Positions 1-11,615 of a stretch of DNA of 64,000 nucleotides are shown here, piece after piece (the first letter of the stretch is position 1; each line of letters starts with the position of its first letter). The notes beneath the pieces were generated by a model. That model had not been told where the DNA came from and did no database searches. It worked only from the letters and a program-made list of their open reading frames with translations. The stretch comes from Cerioporus squamosus (taxonomy: Eukaryota > Basidiomycota > Agaricomycetes > Polyporales > Polyporaceae). A program made the position numbers and the translations under genes. Location of the stretch: contig JABYQS010000045.1 in the NCBI GenBank assembly GCA_022592435.1, forward strand, positions 172,670-236,669. The letters run 5' to 3'.

Positions 1-138
1 ATAGCGGCTGTATTAAAGCCATCCTCCCGACGCCTAAGGGTTGCACTTGATATCCCACGTTCTGCGAATGAGGTGAGTCTGCGCCAGTCTGTGTAGTGAA
101 CCTGCAGTCACTCGCTGATCTTTTGACCGCCTACAGCA

Positions 139-1290
139 ATGGAGGTTCTAGCACCGGAACTTTTGGACGATATCTTCGCGTTAGCGTGCACAGACGGCGG
201 CTTCACAGGATGCTCCCTCTCGTCCGTATCTAAGCACATCAGGGCTGCTTCCCGTGCAGCCCGCTTCCACTCCATCTCTCTCACCGGTTCTCCGCAACAA
301 CCGACGCAGTTCCTCTCCTGCTTCCTCGCAGAGCGTGCCGCGGCAGCCATACGCACACCTACGATACGACACCTCCACCTCGTCGCCATGCAGAAAGAGA
401 AGCCGTGGCGCGCCCCCGAGGAAGTCCAGCGTGAATCGCGCCAGATCACGAATCAGACCGCCAGATACATTGAGAGTGTCGCGACGCTCATTCGCCTTGT
501 CGCGCAGGACCTCGAGACGCTGTGCCTCGTACACAACCACGGCTGGATGCAGTTGATACAGCTGCCGAACATCGGGTGCCCCGCCGGGGCCTTCCCGATG
601 CTGCGCGAACTTACACTCGTCGGTCCGGATCCGTTCGTGGCCACGGGCGCTGCCATGTCCCCATTCTACCCCCGACTGGAGCGACTTCACCTCGGCTTTC
701 CTACATACTTCCCATGGGACCTCAGCTTTGACTCCTGGGCCACCCGTGCTCCAGGTGTCACCCATCTATACCTCTCGGAAGTCAACGGGGCCCCGCCAGC
801 AGTAGTGGATGCAGTCGGTGAGTCGTGTTGCGTGCATGCCACGCGCTATACTTCGTGAACACCACACTAACCACACGTCCGTATTCGAGACGTTTCCCGG
901 CCCACGTTCAAGAACTTGCGCCATCTGCTCATGCGCCCTATAAGGCCCGAGGGGGACAGATCTGTCCAAGACCACGACTTTTTGGTTGAAGTCCTCGGTC
1001 TCTTCTGCGAGACAGCGGCTATCCATGCTGAAGTAGTTCCGTACGGAAAGAGCCCTCACGAGTGGGAGGGGACAGCGAAGCAAGAGTGGCTGGAAAGACT
1101 GACTGGCGGGAGTCGATGCTGTGTGTTCTCGAAGGAAGCGGCCTCACAGGACTCGATACCCTCCGGATCTGAACCTCGGCGCGTGCGCCTGGAATGGGCA
1201 GATTTGGTGGCCCGCGTGCGACAGAAGAGAGAGGCGGCGGCGATCGCCCGAATGGAGAAGCTCATTGCCTTGAACTGGAGTAACGCGTAG
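139..1290 (+). CDS. F-box-like domain protein, tandem copy 1
   Basis: Two coding exons. The first ends at 817 and an intron with GT at 818 and AG at 888-889 joins it to a second exon that stops at 1290. The N-terminus (LAPELLDDIF, then a Ser/Val/Ser/Lys stretch) is the usual F-box-like opening of the large agaricomycete family that feeds substrates to SCF ubiquitin ligases. The rest is leucine-rich and weakly conserved, with no clear repeat. A second intron, 73-136, lies in the 5' leader just before the ATG and is shared with copy 2. The C-terminus is a basic helix rich in Arg and Glu. The paralogue at 1797 is similar along its whole length. The substrate is unknown. The F-box assignment is by pattern and moderately sure; the two-exon structure is well supported by the paralogue. 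Confidence 0.75.
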
Positions 1291-1796
1291 TATTTGCATG
1301 TTCATGCGGCAGTGGCTGCCACTAACCACACAGCGATATGATCTTTGCGTCTTGTCCGTAGGGTATGCTAGTCGTCCTGCGTCCGAATTGACCATTCTTA
1401 TGTATGCATGCAACCTGTATATCCTATCGGAAGCCGTGGTCCAAGCATAAGGCGAGAGCACCTTGTCCATCTCCGAGTAGCAATGAATCTATCAGTCATA
1501 TGTTCACGGTGAGGGAGGATGCTCACCTCGCAAGCTGTGGTTTGCATCGCCGTAGTAGAGTACATTGCCTGTCGCGACTGCGATCGTCCCGGATCTGGTG
1601 CGCAGGCGCAACCATGGGAAACTTGCCCAGGACGTACTAGGCTTGATACTATAGTGTCCGTCTTATAGCTCATCCTCACCGCGCTGAAGTTCGTAATCTC
1701 GGATCCTGCTAGTTAAGGTGAGTCTGCCGATTCCTCTTTAATCTGAGTAGTCGATAGTTAACCACTCACTGATATTCGGACCGGCCTATAGCCTCG
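1291..1796. other. Spacer between the tandem F-box genes
   Basis: About 500 bases that hold the 3' end of copy 1 and the promoter and 5' leader of copy 2. The last part contains a leader intron (1718-1791, gtgagtctgc to tatag) that matches the leader intron of copy 1, so the duplication included upstream sequence. I see no other gene. Confidence 0.6.
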
Positions 1797-2932
1797 ATGG
1801 ATGACCTAGCACCGGAGCTCCTAGACAATATCTTCACGTCGGCATGCACAGACGGAGGCTTCACGGGATGCTCCCTCTCCTCAGTATCCAAGCACATCAG
1901 GGCCACTTCCCGTGCAGCCCGCTTCCTCTCGATCTCTCTCACCGGTTCTCCTCTACAACTAGCCCAATTCCTCTCCTGCTTCATCGCCGAGTGTTCCAGC
2001 CCCGCCATACGCACGCCTAACATGCGACACCTCTACCTCGTCGCCATGAAGAACAAGAAGCCGTGGCGCGCCTCCGACCAAGCCAGGCCTGAACTGCGCC
2101 ACATTGCGGAAGAAGCGGCGAAGTACGTCGAGGACGTCACGACGCTCTTCCGCCTAGTCGCACGGGACCTCGAAACGCTGTGCCTCGTGCACATGAACGG
2201 CTGGATGCGGCTGGTCCAGCTGTCAAACGTCGGGTGCCCCGCCGGGGGCTTCCCGTTACTGCGCGAGCTCGCGCTCGTCGGCGCGGATCCGTTCGTAGCA
2301 GTGGACACTGCCCTGTCTCCGTTCTATCCCAAGCTGAAGCGACTGCACATCGGCATTCCAGCATACCCCCGGGCCGCATGGGACATCCGCTACGATGCAT
2401 GGGCCACCCGCGCTCCTGGATTGACTCACCTGTGCCTATCGGAAGTCAGAGCCGTGTCGCCAGCGATGGAGGATCTTGTCGGTAAGTTCTCGACTCTGCC
2501 ATGTTGTGCGGAGAGACTGTGAGCACTCACTCACCGCCTTAGGAGACGCAACGCCGCTCAAGAACCTGCGCCATCTGCTCTTGCGACCCGTCGGCCCGCC
2601 CGTCGGGGCTCGTTGCGGCGGTCCGTCACAACAACACGGTGATATGCTCGAGGCCCTCAATCTCTTCTGCGAGAGCGCCGCGATCCATGCTGAAGTGATG
2701 CCGAACGAGAAGCACCACCAAGGGTGGGTCGCGAAGGCCAAGCAGGAGTGGCAGGATAGGCTCGAAGGCGGCCCTGGATGCTGGCTGATGTCGGAAGCAG
2801 CAGGCCTGGGCCGTGCACGACGCGAAGGCGGGAGCTGAGCCGCGGGTGCGCCGTGGATGGGAAGACTTGATAGCCCAGGCGCGAGAGAGGAGAGAGGCGG
2901 CGATGGCGGCTTGGCTTGAACAGTTAAGCTAG
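1797..2932 (+). CDS. F-box-like domain protein, tandem copy 2, with C-terminal frameshift
   Basis: Paralogue of the gene at 139, with the same two-exon structure. Its intron runs 2482-2542. In the uninterrupted frame the protein stops at 2838. Homology to the C-terminal basic helix of copy 1 continues in the +1 frame, from about 2795 to a TAG at 2930-2932 (residues EPRVRRGWEDLIAQ and onward). Either one base was gained or two were lost within about 2790-2835, or the copy has acquired a shorter tail. The extent given covers the homologous region; the strict open frame is 1797-2838. N-terminal F-box-like residues are conserved with copy 1. Substrate unknown. Confidence 0.7.
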
Positions 2933-3072
2933 GCTCTGACGTAGCACAGTTGTTGCATACGAGATCCTCCTTGCGCTCAGTGTCACTCCCATTGGGGATC
3001 ACAATTCATCTTTGGTCCGAGAGTCATCCTTCCGCACATATAAGTATCCACGACATTTACATCCTATGGAGG

Positions 3073-4083
3073 TCAAATTACCATCCTCCAAGCGGAAGCC
3101 GAGAGCGCTTTGTCAATCTCCTCAGCGAGTGGCTTCCCGGAGGCCGGGTTCTGGCCAGTCATAACGTTTCCATCCACGACGACGCACGCCTGTTCAACAG
3201 TCAACCGTCAGTTCAGTATAGCAGTGCGCAGCTCAGAGGTCGCAAGTGAAGGAAAACACGCACCTCACCAGGAGCAGAACAGGAGTACTCGCCGCCGAGC
3301 TCCTTGATGCGCGACTCCACTAGGAACGGGACGTCCTGGCAACCCAACCAGCACAGGAGTGAGCAGATTCGCTTACAACGACACCGCAGGACTCAACGCA
3401 CCTTCGTCGTCTTGAAGTTCTCCTCCTCAACATTTGAGATCGCCGTAGCGCGGCGGCCCTTGAAGATGTTCACGCCTTGCGCATCCGTGACGTTCACCAG
3501 AGCAGCGGGGCCGTGGCACACCGCAGATGTAATCTTGCCCGCACGGTAGAACTGCCGTGGTACGTGCAGGTGAGCGCATGGTACTACCCACGACGGGCAC
3601 GAGCGAGCTCACCTCGTTCGCAAGCCTGATGTTATCTGGGTCCTCTGGGAGGTCAATGGCGGGCGCGTGCCCGCCGACGTAGAAAATGGCGTCGTAGTCG
3701 CTGGCGTCGACCTCGGACAGCTTCTTCGCGTTCGCGAGCTTCGCCTTCACAACGGGGTCCTCGAGGAACCCTGCGTCTTGTTTGAAGTACTCGATGCTCG
3801 ACTTGTCGACGGGCGGGTTCGGGCCCTTGGGCGACGCGAAATCGATCTCGTACTTCGGCGCGAGCACTAGTGGCCAACACATAAGCGGCTGCATGCAAAG
3901 AGTGAGCTAGAGATGAGACGCACCGTAGTAAGGATGTGCAGCCTCGGGAAGGTACCAGCCCTGTCATGCGAGGAAAGTCAGCAACGTACGGTGGTTCCGG
4001 CGCAAGACGAGCGAGCGTACGGTTGGCTTCCCGAGCAGAGTTTCCTCGGTGGAGGTGAGAACGAAGAGGATACGATTCGGCAT
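3073..4083 (-). CDS. DJ-1/PfpI family protein (Hsp31-like glyoxalase/chaperone)
   Basis: Multi-exon gene starting MPNRILFVLTS and ending DKALSASAWRMVI. The nucleophile elbow (AVCHGPAALV, encoded near 3500-3530) carries the cysteine typical of class I glutamine amidotransferase-like DJ-1/Hsp31 proteins. The YVGGHAPAIDLP loop and the LPEAAHPYY segment of the Hsp31 group are also present. Such proteins are cytosolic, convert methylglyoxal to lactate without glutathione, and act as stress chaperones or deglycases. Introns that I can place fall after GKPT, after HPYY, before FYRAGK, before DVPFLVE and before ACVVVDG; splicing across them gives one continuous frame. The gene looks intact. The family is sure; chaperone versus glyoxalase cannot be told from sequence. 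Confidence 0.9.
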
Positions 4084-4932
4084 TGTTAGGCCTGAGGATG
4101 TCGGTTGGGTCTCCTGTGGAAGAAGTACCTAGCCTTTAAATACCAGGCTACCTTCCATCTTCATTCACGTTCGTAGGGGCTAGCGCGGTGCGTACAGTTC
4201 CACTCCATCACGAATTACGCGCGTGCTGGTACGCGTCGTGTCACTGTAGAGGGCAGCGAGGAGTCAGTACATCCACATGCATTGCAAATCTCGTGAGCGC
4301 ACGAGTGGTTTACGATCGCATCACCCAAATCGGTGGCCATGATGCTGATTAACGGGACTGCCACTGCATGTAGCGATCCCCGTACCGGATTACTTGATCG
4401 ACTTGTGAACGGGGATTGGCGATGCGCGCAGCACGATAGCACGCATCCGACCGGAGGTGCGTACACGTACTAGGCAGACTCCGCTCGGATTGCCCATGTG
4501 GGCATTGACACTAGTCGGGTAAGTACCAAAGCAGGCATCAAGGATAGGAGTTCTTCTCTGTTGCTGCCAGTGAACCGCGGGCTGCAAGTGGGTCAAGTCA
4601 CAAGTACCAAGACTTGAGTGCGGGCCCAATTCGCCGACGTTGGGATCTCCAACTTCACTGAAAGGTAGCGGAATTTGCGTTGCCAATTACCCAGCATGCC
4701 ATGCAGGTACAGGGAATGGTGAGCTGGAACTGGTGACTGGAGCCCTCGTTGTTTCTGTCAAACAGGGAGGTCGAACTCAAGTCGCGGCCGCGGCGGTGAG
4801 TAGCAGAGTACGGATGGCCGGCCCGACGGCGGAAATGTTTTTCGTGATCGACGCAGCAAGCGCCATACCCACTTCACCCCTCGAGTCTTCCAGGATCTCC
4901 AAGTCTTGCTCGATTACTGGTTCTCTGGCACT
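4084..4932. other. Divergent intergenic region between the DJ-1-like gene and DBP8
   Basis: About 850 bases upstream of both flanking genes. It contains only short open frames with no recognisable similarity or codon pattern. I see no RNA gene or repeat. Confidence 0.5.
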
Positions 4933-7165
4933 ATGGCAGGCGCAAAACGACACGCACTCACAGCGGATGACCTCATGAGGATGCAGGAAGGACCCCAGCG
5001 TAAGCGACTCAGGCTGGACGACTCGGAAGACGAAGACTTCGAGGCTGGGAAGTCGGCAGCGGAGGAAGAGGTGGAGGAACATGAACGCGGCGATAGTGAT
5101 GGCGAGGTCGAGTCGGAGTCAAACGAAGGGTCTGAAAAGGAGGCGGGCAACACAGGGGGCTCGGGGGGCTCGGGAGACGAGAGCGACGTTGCCCAGCGCG
5201 CCGCCCCGCCAATATCCCTGCCTCAAGACGACGAAGACGAGGATGCGGACAGCCGCTTCGCGTCCTCCCGTATCAGCTTCAAACCCAGAGCTGCGAAGCC
5301 GGAACCCCAGCACAGCGCGCCGCCGCGCAGCAAACCGTTACCGACGAGCTACGAGTCCATGGGCATATCCTCCGTCCTCGTCTCCGCACTCGCCAAGATG
5401 TCCATCAGGACGCCCACCGAGATTCAAGCCGCGTGCATACCACCGCTCCTAGCAGGCGAGTACGCGCTCTGTCTGCCGTTCTGGGGAGCGCTGCTGACAT
5501 GCGCACGACCCAAGGTAGGGATTGCATAGGAAACGCGAAGACAGGCTCGGGAAAGACCATCGCGTTCGCCCTGCCCATCCTGCAGAAGCTCTCGCTCGAC
5601 CCCTATGGGATATTTGCCCTTGTCCTGACCCCCACGCGGTACGTCTGTCCCTCACGTCGTCTGCGTCTCACCAGTGCGATCCTGAAGAACGCAGCGAGCT
5701 TGCGTTCCAGATATCCGAGCAGTTCGCGGTGCTCGGCGCGCCGCTGAACCTGCGGACAGCCGTCGTGGTCGGAGGCATGGACATCATCGCGCAAGCCCTC
5801 GAGCTCGGCAACCGCCCGCACGTCGTCGTCGCCACCCCCGGGCGGATCGTAGACCTCCTGAAGAGCTCGTCCGGGGAATGGGACCTGTCGAGAGTCAAGT
5901 TCCTGGTATGTAATCGCTCGCTTCATTCGGGTGGGGGTCGCCTTGCTCAGTTCAGTCGCTAGGTCCTCGACGAAGCCGATCGTCTGCTCACGCCGACGTT
6001 CGCGCCTGAGCTGTCGTACTTGTTCGAGGTGTTGCCGAAGGAGCGGCAGACGTGTCTGTTCACCGCGACGCTCACGCCTGCGGTCGAGCGCCTCGCGGAT
6101 GCGCCTCCACGACCTGGCAAGCAGAAGCCGTTCGTCCACCGCATGACAGCAGCGTGCGTACTCTCCCGTCAAGCAGTATTCCATGGTACTGATCAAACTG
6201 TGCAGTGTCGAGACGGTGGAGACGCTCAAGCAGCACTTTATCCTCGTTCCCTCACACGTCCGCGAGGCCTACCTCTACTACTTCCTCTGCAACCCCCCGG
6301 AGTCCACACACCACCTCCGCCGCGCCGCCCCAGAGCCCACCAAACCCTCCCGCAAGCAATCAAAACCACAGAACAAGCAGAAGAAGTCGCAGAAGAAGAA
6401 ATCCTCCGCAGACGACGACGACACCGAGCCCACCCAGCCCCCGCCCACAATCATCTTCTGCACGCACCCGCGCACGGCCGCCTACCTCACGCACCTCCTG
6501 CAGACGCTCAAGATCCGCGCGACCGCGCTGCACTCGCGCCTCACGCAGCGCGAGCGGCTCACCTCGCTCGCGCTCTTCCGCGCGTCCGTCGTGCCCGTGC
6601 TCGTCTCGACCGACGTCGGCGCGCGCGGGCTCGACATCGAGGACGTCGCGCTCGTCGTCAACTGGGACGTCCCCGCCGAGCCCGAGGAGTACACGCACCG
6701 CGTCGGACGGACCGCGCGTGCCGGCCGCGGCGGAGTCGCCGTGAGCTTCGTCACGGAGCGCGACGAGGAGCGCGTTCTGCGCGTCGAGGAGCGGATCGGT
6801 GCGTGCCGTCGTCCGCCTGCGTTCCGTGTCTCTTGTATGCGTTTGCTGACTGACGGTGGTCGCGGACGCAGGCACGAAGCTGACGGAGCTGGAGCTGCCC
6901 GAGGAGCGGGTGCTCGAGAAGCTGAACGCGGTCTCCACCGCGAAGCGCCTCGCGAACATGGTGCGTCCCTCTTCCCTCTTTGCCCGACTGCGCGGCGCGG
7001 TGTGCGAGAGATGTGCTGACCATCTGGCGATCCGGCCCCGTCTGCGTGCGTGTGCAGGAGCTCCACGACTCGGACTTCGGGAAGCGCGAGGAGATCCACA
7101 AGATCAAGCGGGCGAAACGCGCCGCGGACGTCCAGGCTCACGCTCAGATTCAAGGACAGCTCTAG
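4933..7165 (+). CDS. DBP8: ATP-dependent RNA helicase DBP8 (DEAD box, DDX49-like)
   Basis: A seven-exon DEAD-box helicase with all core motifs visible: Q motif ([12 protein letters not shown]), motif I AKTGSGKT, Ia TPTREL, Ib [42 protein letters not shown] and [13 protein letters not shown]. The sequence around motif I ([22 protein letters not shown]) and the [23 protein letters not shown] segment are characteristic of DBP8/DDX49. That helicase acts in the nucleolus in early 18S rRNA maturation of the small subunit. The first about 140 residues are acidic and serine rich. A basic, Lys/Gln-rich insertion (6340-6430) separates the two RecA domains, so the protein is longer than yeast Dbp8. The ATG at 4933 is preferred to the in-frame ATG at 4906 because MAGAKR is a natural start. 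All introns splice cleanly and no frame break was seen. Confidence 0.92.
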
Positions 7166-8284
7166 TACTTAGTAGCTAGCAGTCCGTCGTACTTCCGTAA
7201 CTTTGCGCTCCGGATTCATCCAGCGGCTGCTCTTTCGATCGTGCGGTTGGGTCGGGTCGGCCAAGGACCAGGGTCCAGTACTCGGGACATGCGAGGCTTG
7301 AGCAGAGCAGCGGAGGAACGCGTCACGCTGCACGCGAGCGATGGCGCATACACTGTGCTATTACGAACACGGCGCGCGTGCGGGACTACTAAGTACTTGC
7401 CTGACGGACAAAACGGCCAATGTACAGTACGCGGGGGTGCTATACGAGGCGTAGTAAGTGAGTAGGTAGTAGTAGTAGAGATCAGCGTACACCTAATCCC
7501 AAGCAGTCGTGCATGATGGCAATCCCGGGCCGAGGGTGCTGCCCTCCCGAGCTCCCGAACCGTCCGTTCATATCCAGATTCCAGATGGGAGACGAGAAGG
7601 CAAGGCAGGGATCGGGAGACAGGCCACACGAGAGCGAGGCAGAGGAACATGGGACCGGGACGGGAACTCCCAGCAGGCGCGGCCTATGCGACGTGTATGG
7701 CGGCGACGCCTGCGGGGGGCGGGGAGAATGGGAAGGGGGAACTCAAGGCGGGTATGGACAACGCTAGAATACACAACGACAACAACTGCGGATACGACTG
7801 GCGAGCGACAGACAACGAACGACACAAAAGAGGCGAATGCGGAGGCCAGAGCGGGAGTGTATATGACTAGTGTACAGAATTGGACTTGAACGTGGGGGTC
7901 GTGGACGTGGGCGTAAGCTGAGAGAATAGGAGAGGAGATACGGTAACGAGGTTTTGGTGCAATACTAAGGCGTGTATGTGACTGCAACTTTCTTGAGGAA
8001 TAAGTTAGGGCTTGCAAGATGGACAGGGTGCGAGGTGCCAAGGACGCAATGCCGAGCGATGTGCTGCGGGTGCGTTGGGGCGTAATGGAGAGCGTTCAGT
8101 CAAGTTTTCATGGGAGGTTGGGCGGGTCAGTGCATCCCGTTATCCACCGCCACGCATGGAGCGGCGCTGATGCCAGGACGGCACTCGGCTGGAATGGAGA
8201 GGGGATGCAGGCCAGCGCGGCACGGGAACGGCCTGCGTGAGGTCACCGGAACGACTAACGAGGTATCGCGAACTTCTTTCGCAG
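7166..8284. other. Convergent intergenic region after DBP8 and the BTB-like gene
   Basis: About 1.1 kb between two stop codons facing each other, so it should hold both 3' UTRs. It includes a short GTA-type microsatellite near 7456-7480. Open frames here are short and compositionally biased with no recognisable product. Confidence 0.5.
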
Positions 8285-9565
8285 TCATATCGACCTCTAC
8301 ATCCGCCGAGAATAGATCAGCCATTGGGGAGTCACGTACAATATGACACGCGGGCTAACCTTGACCACCGACCACTGGACGATGAGCTGCTTGACGCGGT
8401 CCGCGAGACTTCGCTTGCAGACGTCACAGGAGAGATGGTCCGCGAGCGGGCATAATGCGCTCTCCATCGCGCTGGTGGAGAGATCTGCGCAGCGTGTCGC
8501 GACAGCAGCAGCAGAAAAGTGCGCAAGGCGGCGTTACTAGTTAGCACGTTGCTGATTACGCGCAGCTGGGAAAGGGATATGCGTACCTGGGCGCGCGTCC
8601 CACGCAAGATAAGCCGAAGCCAGAGCCCACGCCCTCGTCAATTTCTTCTGCTCCGTGAAGTCGCAGCGTTGCGTAGGCGGATGGGGGTGCGGCGGGGGCA
8701 AAAGGAGTCGTTTGAGCGCGTCCAGACGGCCGAGATGGAGGAAGAAGAGGCGCTTCATGTAGACCGGCCCTATGCGCAGCGCGAGCTCGTCGGTGAGGGA
8801 ATGCAGCGCGAAGGAGAGCAGATGACTGGAGACGGGGACCGCGAGGTCGTAGAGGTCGTGCGCGGCGGCGAGCGCATATGCGACGATGGGCTGCATGGGT
8901 GCCTGGGAGAGGATGAGCGAGTACAAAGGAGAGGAAGGGGCGATGTGCTGCTTGGGGGACAGGCCGTAGTCGGCCATCGCGTCGACGGCGGCGACGAGCG
9001 TGTCTATGGCCGGGCGATAGTGCGCACAGGATAGCTCGTACATGGCATGCAGGACGACGTTGAGCACGGTCGCGTTCTCCGGGAGCGCGATGACGGGGCC
9101 GAGGTCGTCGATGAGCTTGGTCTTGGCGGGAGTCGGGGGCACGAGGTTGCCGAAGCGATTGCGGGACATGGACAGCACCTGGGTGGTATGCACATAGAAG
9201 AAGACGCCGTCGGAGGAGAGGAGGATGAGATCTGGAGGAATGGGCAGGAGAGCCGCGGCGGGGTGGAAGGTGGTCGAGACGGAGACAATGGTGTTGCCGG
9301 GGACGTGGTCTGCGGGCACGCCGTCCTGGAGTTCTGGAGGGGAGCTGGTTTCAGACTCCTGGGGTGCAGGATACTGTGAGCAATCAAGCGGCGCGCTCTG
9401 CGCGAAGTTACTGACGGGTGGTGTGACAACCTGACCCGGGAGCGCGAGCTGGGGATGGACGGGCACGCCAGAGACCTCGGCGACGGGGCGCTCTGAGTGG
9501 GGCGACGGGTAGTCTGACGGGTCGGAGAAGTACTGGAGGACGGAATCCCACTCGAGAGTGTCCAT
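8285..9565 (-). CDS. BTB/POZ-like domain protein
   Basis: The start at 9565 (MDTLEWDSVLQYF) has a purine-rich, good context; upstream in-frame residues look non-coding. A proline/serine-rich N-terminus is followed by a BTB-like region (PPDLILLSSDGVFFYVHTTQ, then NRFGNLVP, then NATVLNVVLHAMY) of the kind common in agaricomycetes, and by a helical C-terminal half. A donor at 8595 (WDARP/gtacgc) joins to an exon encoding ALCPLADHLSCDVCKRSLAD and QLIVQWSVVK. A second short intron leads to the last codons RSI and a stop at 8285. The LxCDxCK...L...R....VQWSVVK tail is a shared feature of this family as I recall it. Function unknown; BTB proteins often bridge to cullin-3 ligases, but that is only a family-level guess. 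Confidence 0.78.
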
Positions 9566-10161
9566 AGCGGCAGGGAGGCGAGAGGGCGGATGGAGGGAGG
9601 GACGGGAAGGGGATGGAGAGCAACTCGCTAGTGAACTGCCCGTTAGTAAGGATATAGCAAACCGCATATTCGAATCTAATTATCTAAAGGCCAGGAGTTC
9701 GGCTCAAAGCGGTCGAGAGTCTCCAGGGCAGATCCAACGCCCCGGACGCTGTCCATTCTCGGCCGCCGCTCTTTCTGCGCGGTCTGCGGCGGGCATGTTG
9801 TGCTCGCGGGCTGGGGGAGACAAAGAACAGGCGAAGACGCATTCCGCCTCGCACACAACGCTGTTTATGATGATATACGTCGCGCACAACGGCCCATCTC
9901 TGCTTCATCGCCCTTGCCCGACTCTCTCTTTCCCTCGCATGACGTCACGCGTATGCGTCACCACGCGCCGCCGCGTTGCCGACACAGCCTCGACGCGACC
10001 GGGCGACGCATCCAAGGTCCTAACCACGCTCGGTCGATAAGTACACACTCAACCAAACCCGGGCTCTTGGCCACACCTGCATCAAACTCAGTTCGAACTC
10101 GGGTATCTCGTACTGTACTCGTACAACCACAATATCCGCACTCGCATAACCAGCACACGCC
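9566..10161. other. Intergenic region upstream of the BTB-like gene and downstream of MOB1
   Basis: About 600 bases holding the BTB-like gene promoter and the MOB1 3' UTR. A tRNA B-box-like string (gttcgaactc, 10091-10100) lacks a convincing A box or cloverleaf, so no RNA gene is called. Confidence 0.45.
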
Positions 10162-11615
10162 CTACCGACCCTTGTCCTCCGCCAGAATCGCCTCGTTCAG
10201 CTCGTCCAACGGAGCCAACTCCCGCTTGTCCACTAGATCGAACTGCCATCACTCCGGTCAGCCCTGCCACCGCCCACACATCCCGTGCACGCTGCGTGCT
10301 CACCTCGTTAACAAATAGGAAGAAGTGGCGGTAGCTCGTGTTCAGATGCGCTGCATCACAGCAATTAGCAACAATGATGAGAACCGCGCCCCGCGAGAAC
10401 TGGAGACTAGCGTGCTCACCCTCGATTCCGAGCGCACAAATGTGGTCAAAGTGATTGCTGTAGAGGTGCGCGTACACCCGGAACAGTCGCCGGAAGAGCC
10501 TTCCTATCGTCTCCCTAAAGTTCTTCGGGAACGGCTTGCCTGCGTCCAGAAGCCGATCCGTAAGCATGCAGACCCCAGAAGCCAAAGCCAGACCGAGGCT
10601 AAGACGCTGTTCCTCATCCGCGTCTTCGCCCCCGATAACTCTTCGCCAGAAGAGCCCGGTGCAAGACGGGCCTCCGACGTACGTCTCCCGGACTCGGCCA
10701 CACCCCAGGATCAAGCTTCAGCCAGAAAGACATAAACGCACCCATCTCGCTCGGGAACAGCTCCTCGTTATCCAGCAGCCCTTGCGCCCAGTTCATCAGC
10801 GCGTCGACGTACTCCGGCGCCGGGAGCTTCGTCGCCTTCTTGTACCGCACCCCGTCTTCCCACAGGTACTCGTATCTGCACGGGTGCGCGGGGAGAGGGT
10901 CAAAGGAAGCAAGTCAGATTCTACTGCGGGCAGAAGGCTCCTTCATCCCCGACGACGGATGAAGGATGAAGAGCGAAGACGAAGATGGGACGAACCGTGG
11001 GCCGGCAGACATAATTGGACACTGGGTGAGGTGTACGGTTAGCATCGCGGAAGAGAACGGCGGAGAACGTGCCGCGGAGAGACGGAGGAAGAAACGAAGG
11101 CGAGCCTACGTACCTCTTGCGCCGTGCAGAACTCCGTCACGGTCCCGTAGAGCATGTTCAGATGGTTGAAGAAATCCACGGCTGCCGAGCGCCGCCGTCG
11201 CCGCCGGGGGAATGGGAATGGAACGCAAAAGAAAGAAGACGCGTCGGCGAGGGAGTCCAAGTCCGCATGAGAGCATAACGAGGAAAGAAAAGGGGTGCGT
11301 ACCGTGCACTGCGAGCCATTCGTTCAGGTCCTCGCCTTCCGGGAGGCGCACCGCGAGACGGAGGTTCCCTGATCCCTGCGTTGCCCGGTCAGATCCCGTC
11401 CAAGTGGGTCGTCTGAGAACGGCTGGATAGGAGGGAGACTCACCAGGGTCGCCTCGGCGTACTTGCGCAGCTGGTACTGCTTCGTGCCCTCGGGGACATC
11501 CTTGCGAGGCTTGAACGTCCGCGTCTTCCCTCTGGTGAGTGCAGATCGGCGCGTTATCAGACGCTTTCGCGAATTCCGAGCCAGACAGCCCTTACAGTCC
11601 GAAGAAGGCCGACAT
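10162..11615 (-). CDS. MOB1: MOB1 kinase activator (mitotic exit/Hippo-type network)
   Basis: A many-exon gene. The first exon is only MSAFFGL (start at 11615), spliced to GKTRTFKPRKDVPEGTKQYQ. The rest reads through the canonical MOB/phocein fold: LPEGEDLNEWLAVH, VVDFFNHLNMLYG, FCTAQECPVMSAGPRYEY, LPAPEYVDALMNWAQ, FPSEMG, PFPKNFRETIGRLFRRLFRVYAHLYSNHF and NTSYRHFFLFVNEF, ending DELNEAILAEDKGR at 10162. The zinc ligands (Cys of TAQECP, the His pair of the YSNHF region) are present. MOB1 binds and activates the NDR/LATS kinases Dbf2/Sid2, which drive septation and mitotic exit. The small first exon and introns inside every conserved block are typical of basidiomycete MOB1. No frame break seen. 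Identity is very secure. Confidence 0.95.

Noticed and set aside
4390..4686. Small minus-strand open frame upstream of DBP8
   Set aside because: 98 residues with no similarity that I recognise and no splice or promoter support.
6360..7153. Long minus-strand open frames across DBP8
   Set aside because: High-GC antisense shadows; the plus strand carries all helicase motifs.
7568..8041. Minus-strand 157-residue open frame in the DBP8/BTB intergenic region
   Set aside because: Low-complexity composition, no recognisable motif, and located where two 3' UTRs converge.
10081..10110. Possible tRNA B box (gttcgaactc)
   Set aside because: No matching A box or cloverleaf in the surrounding 100 bases.
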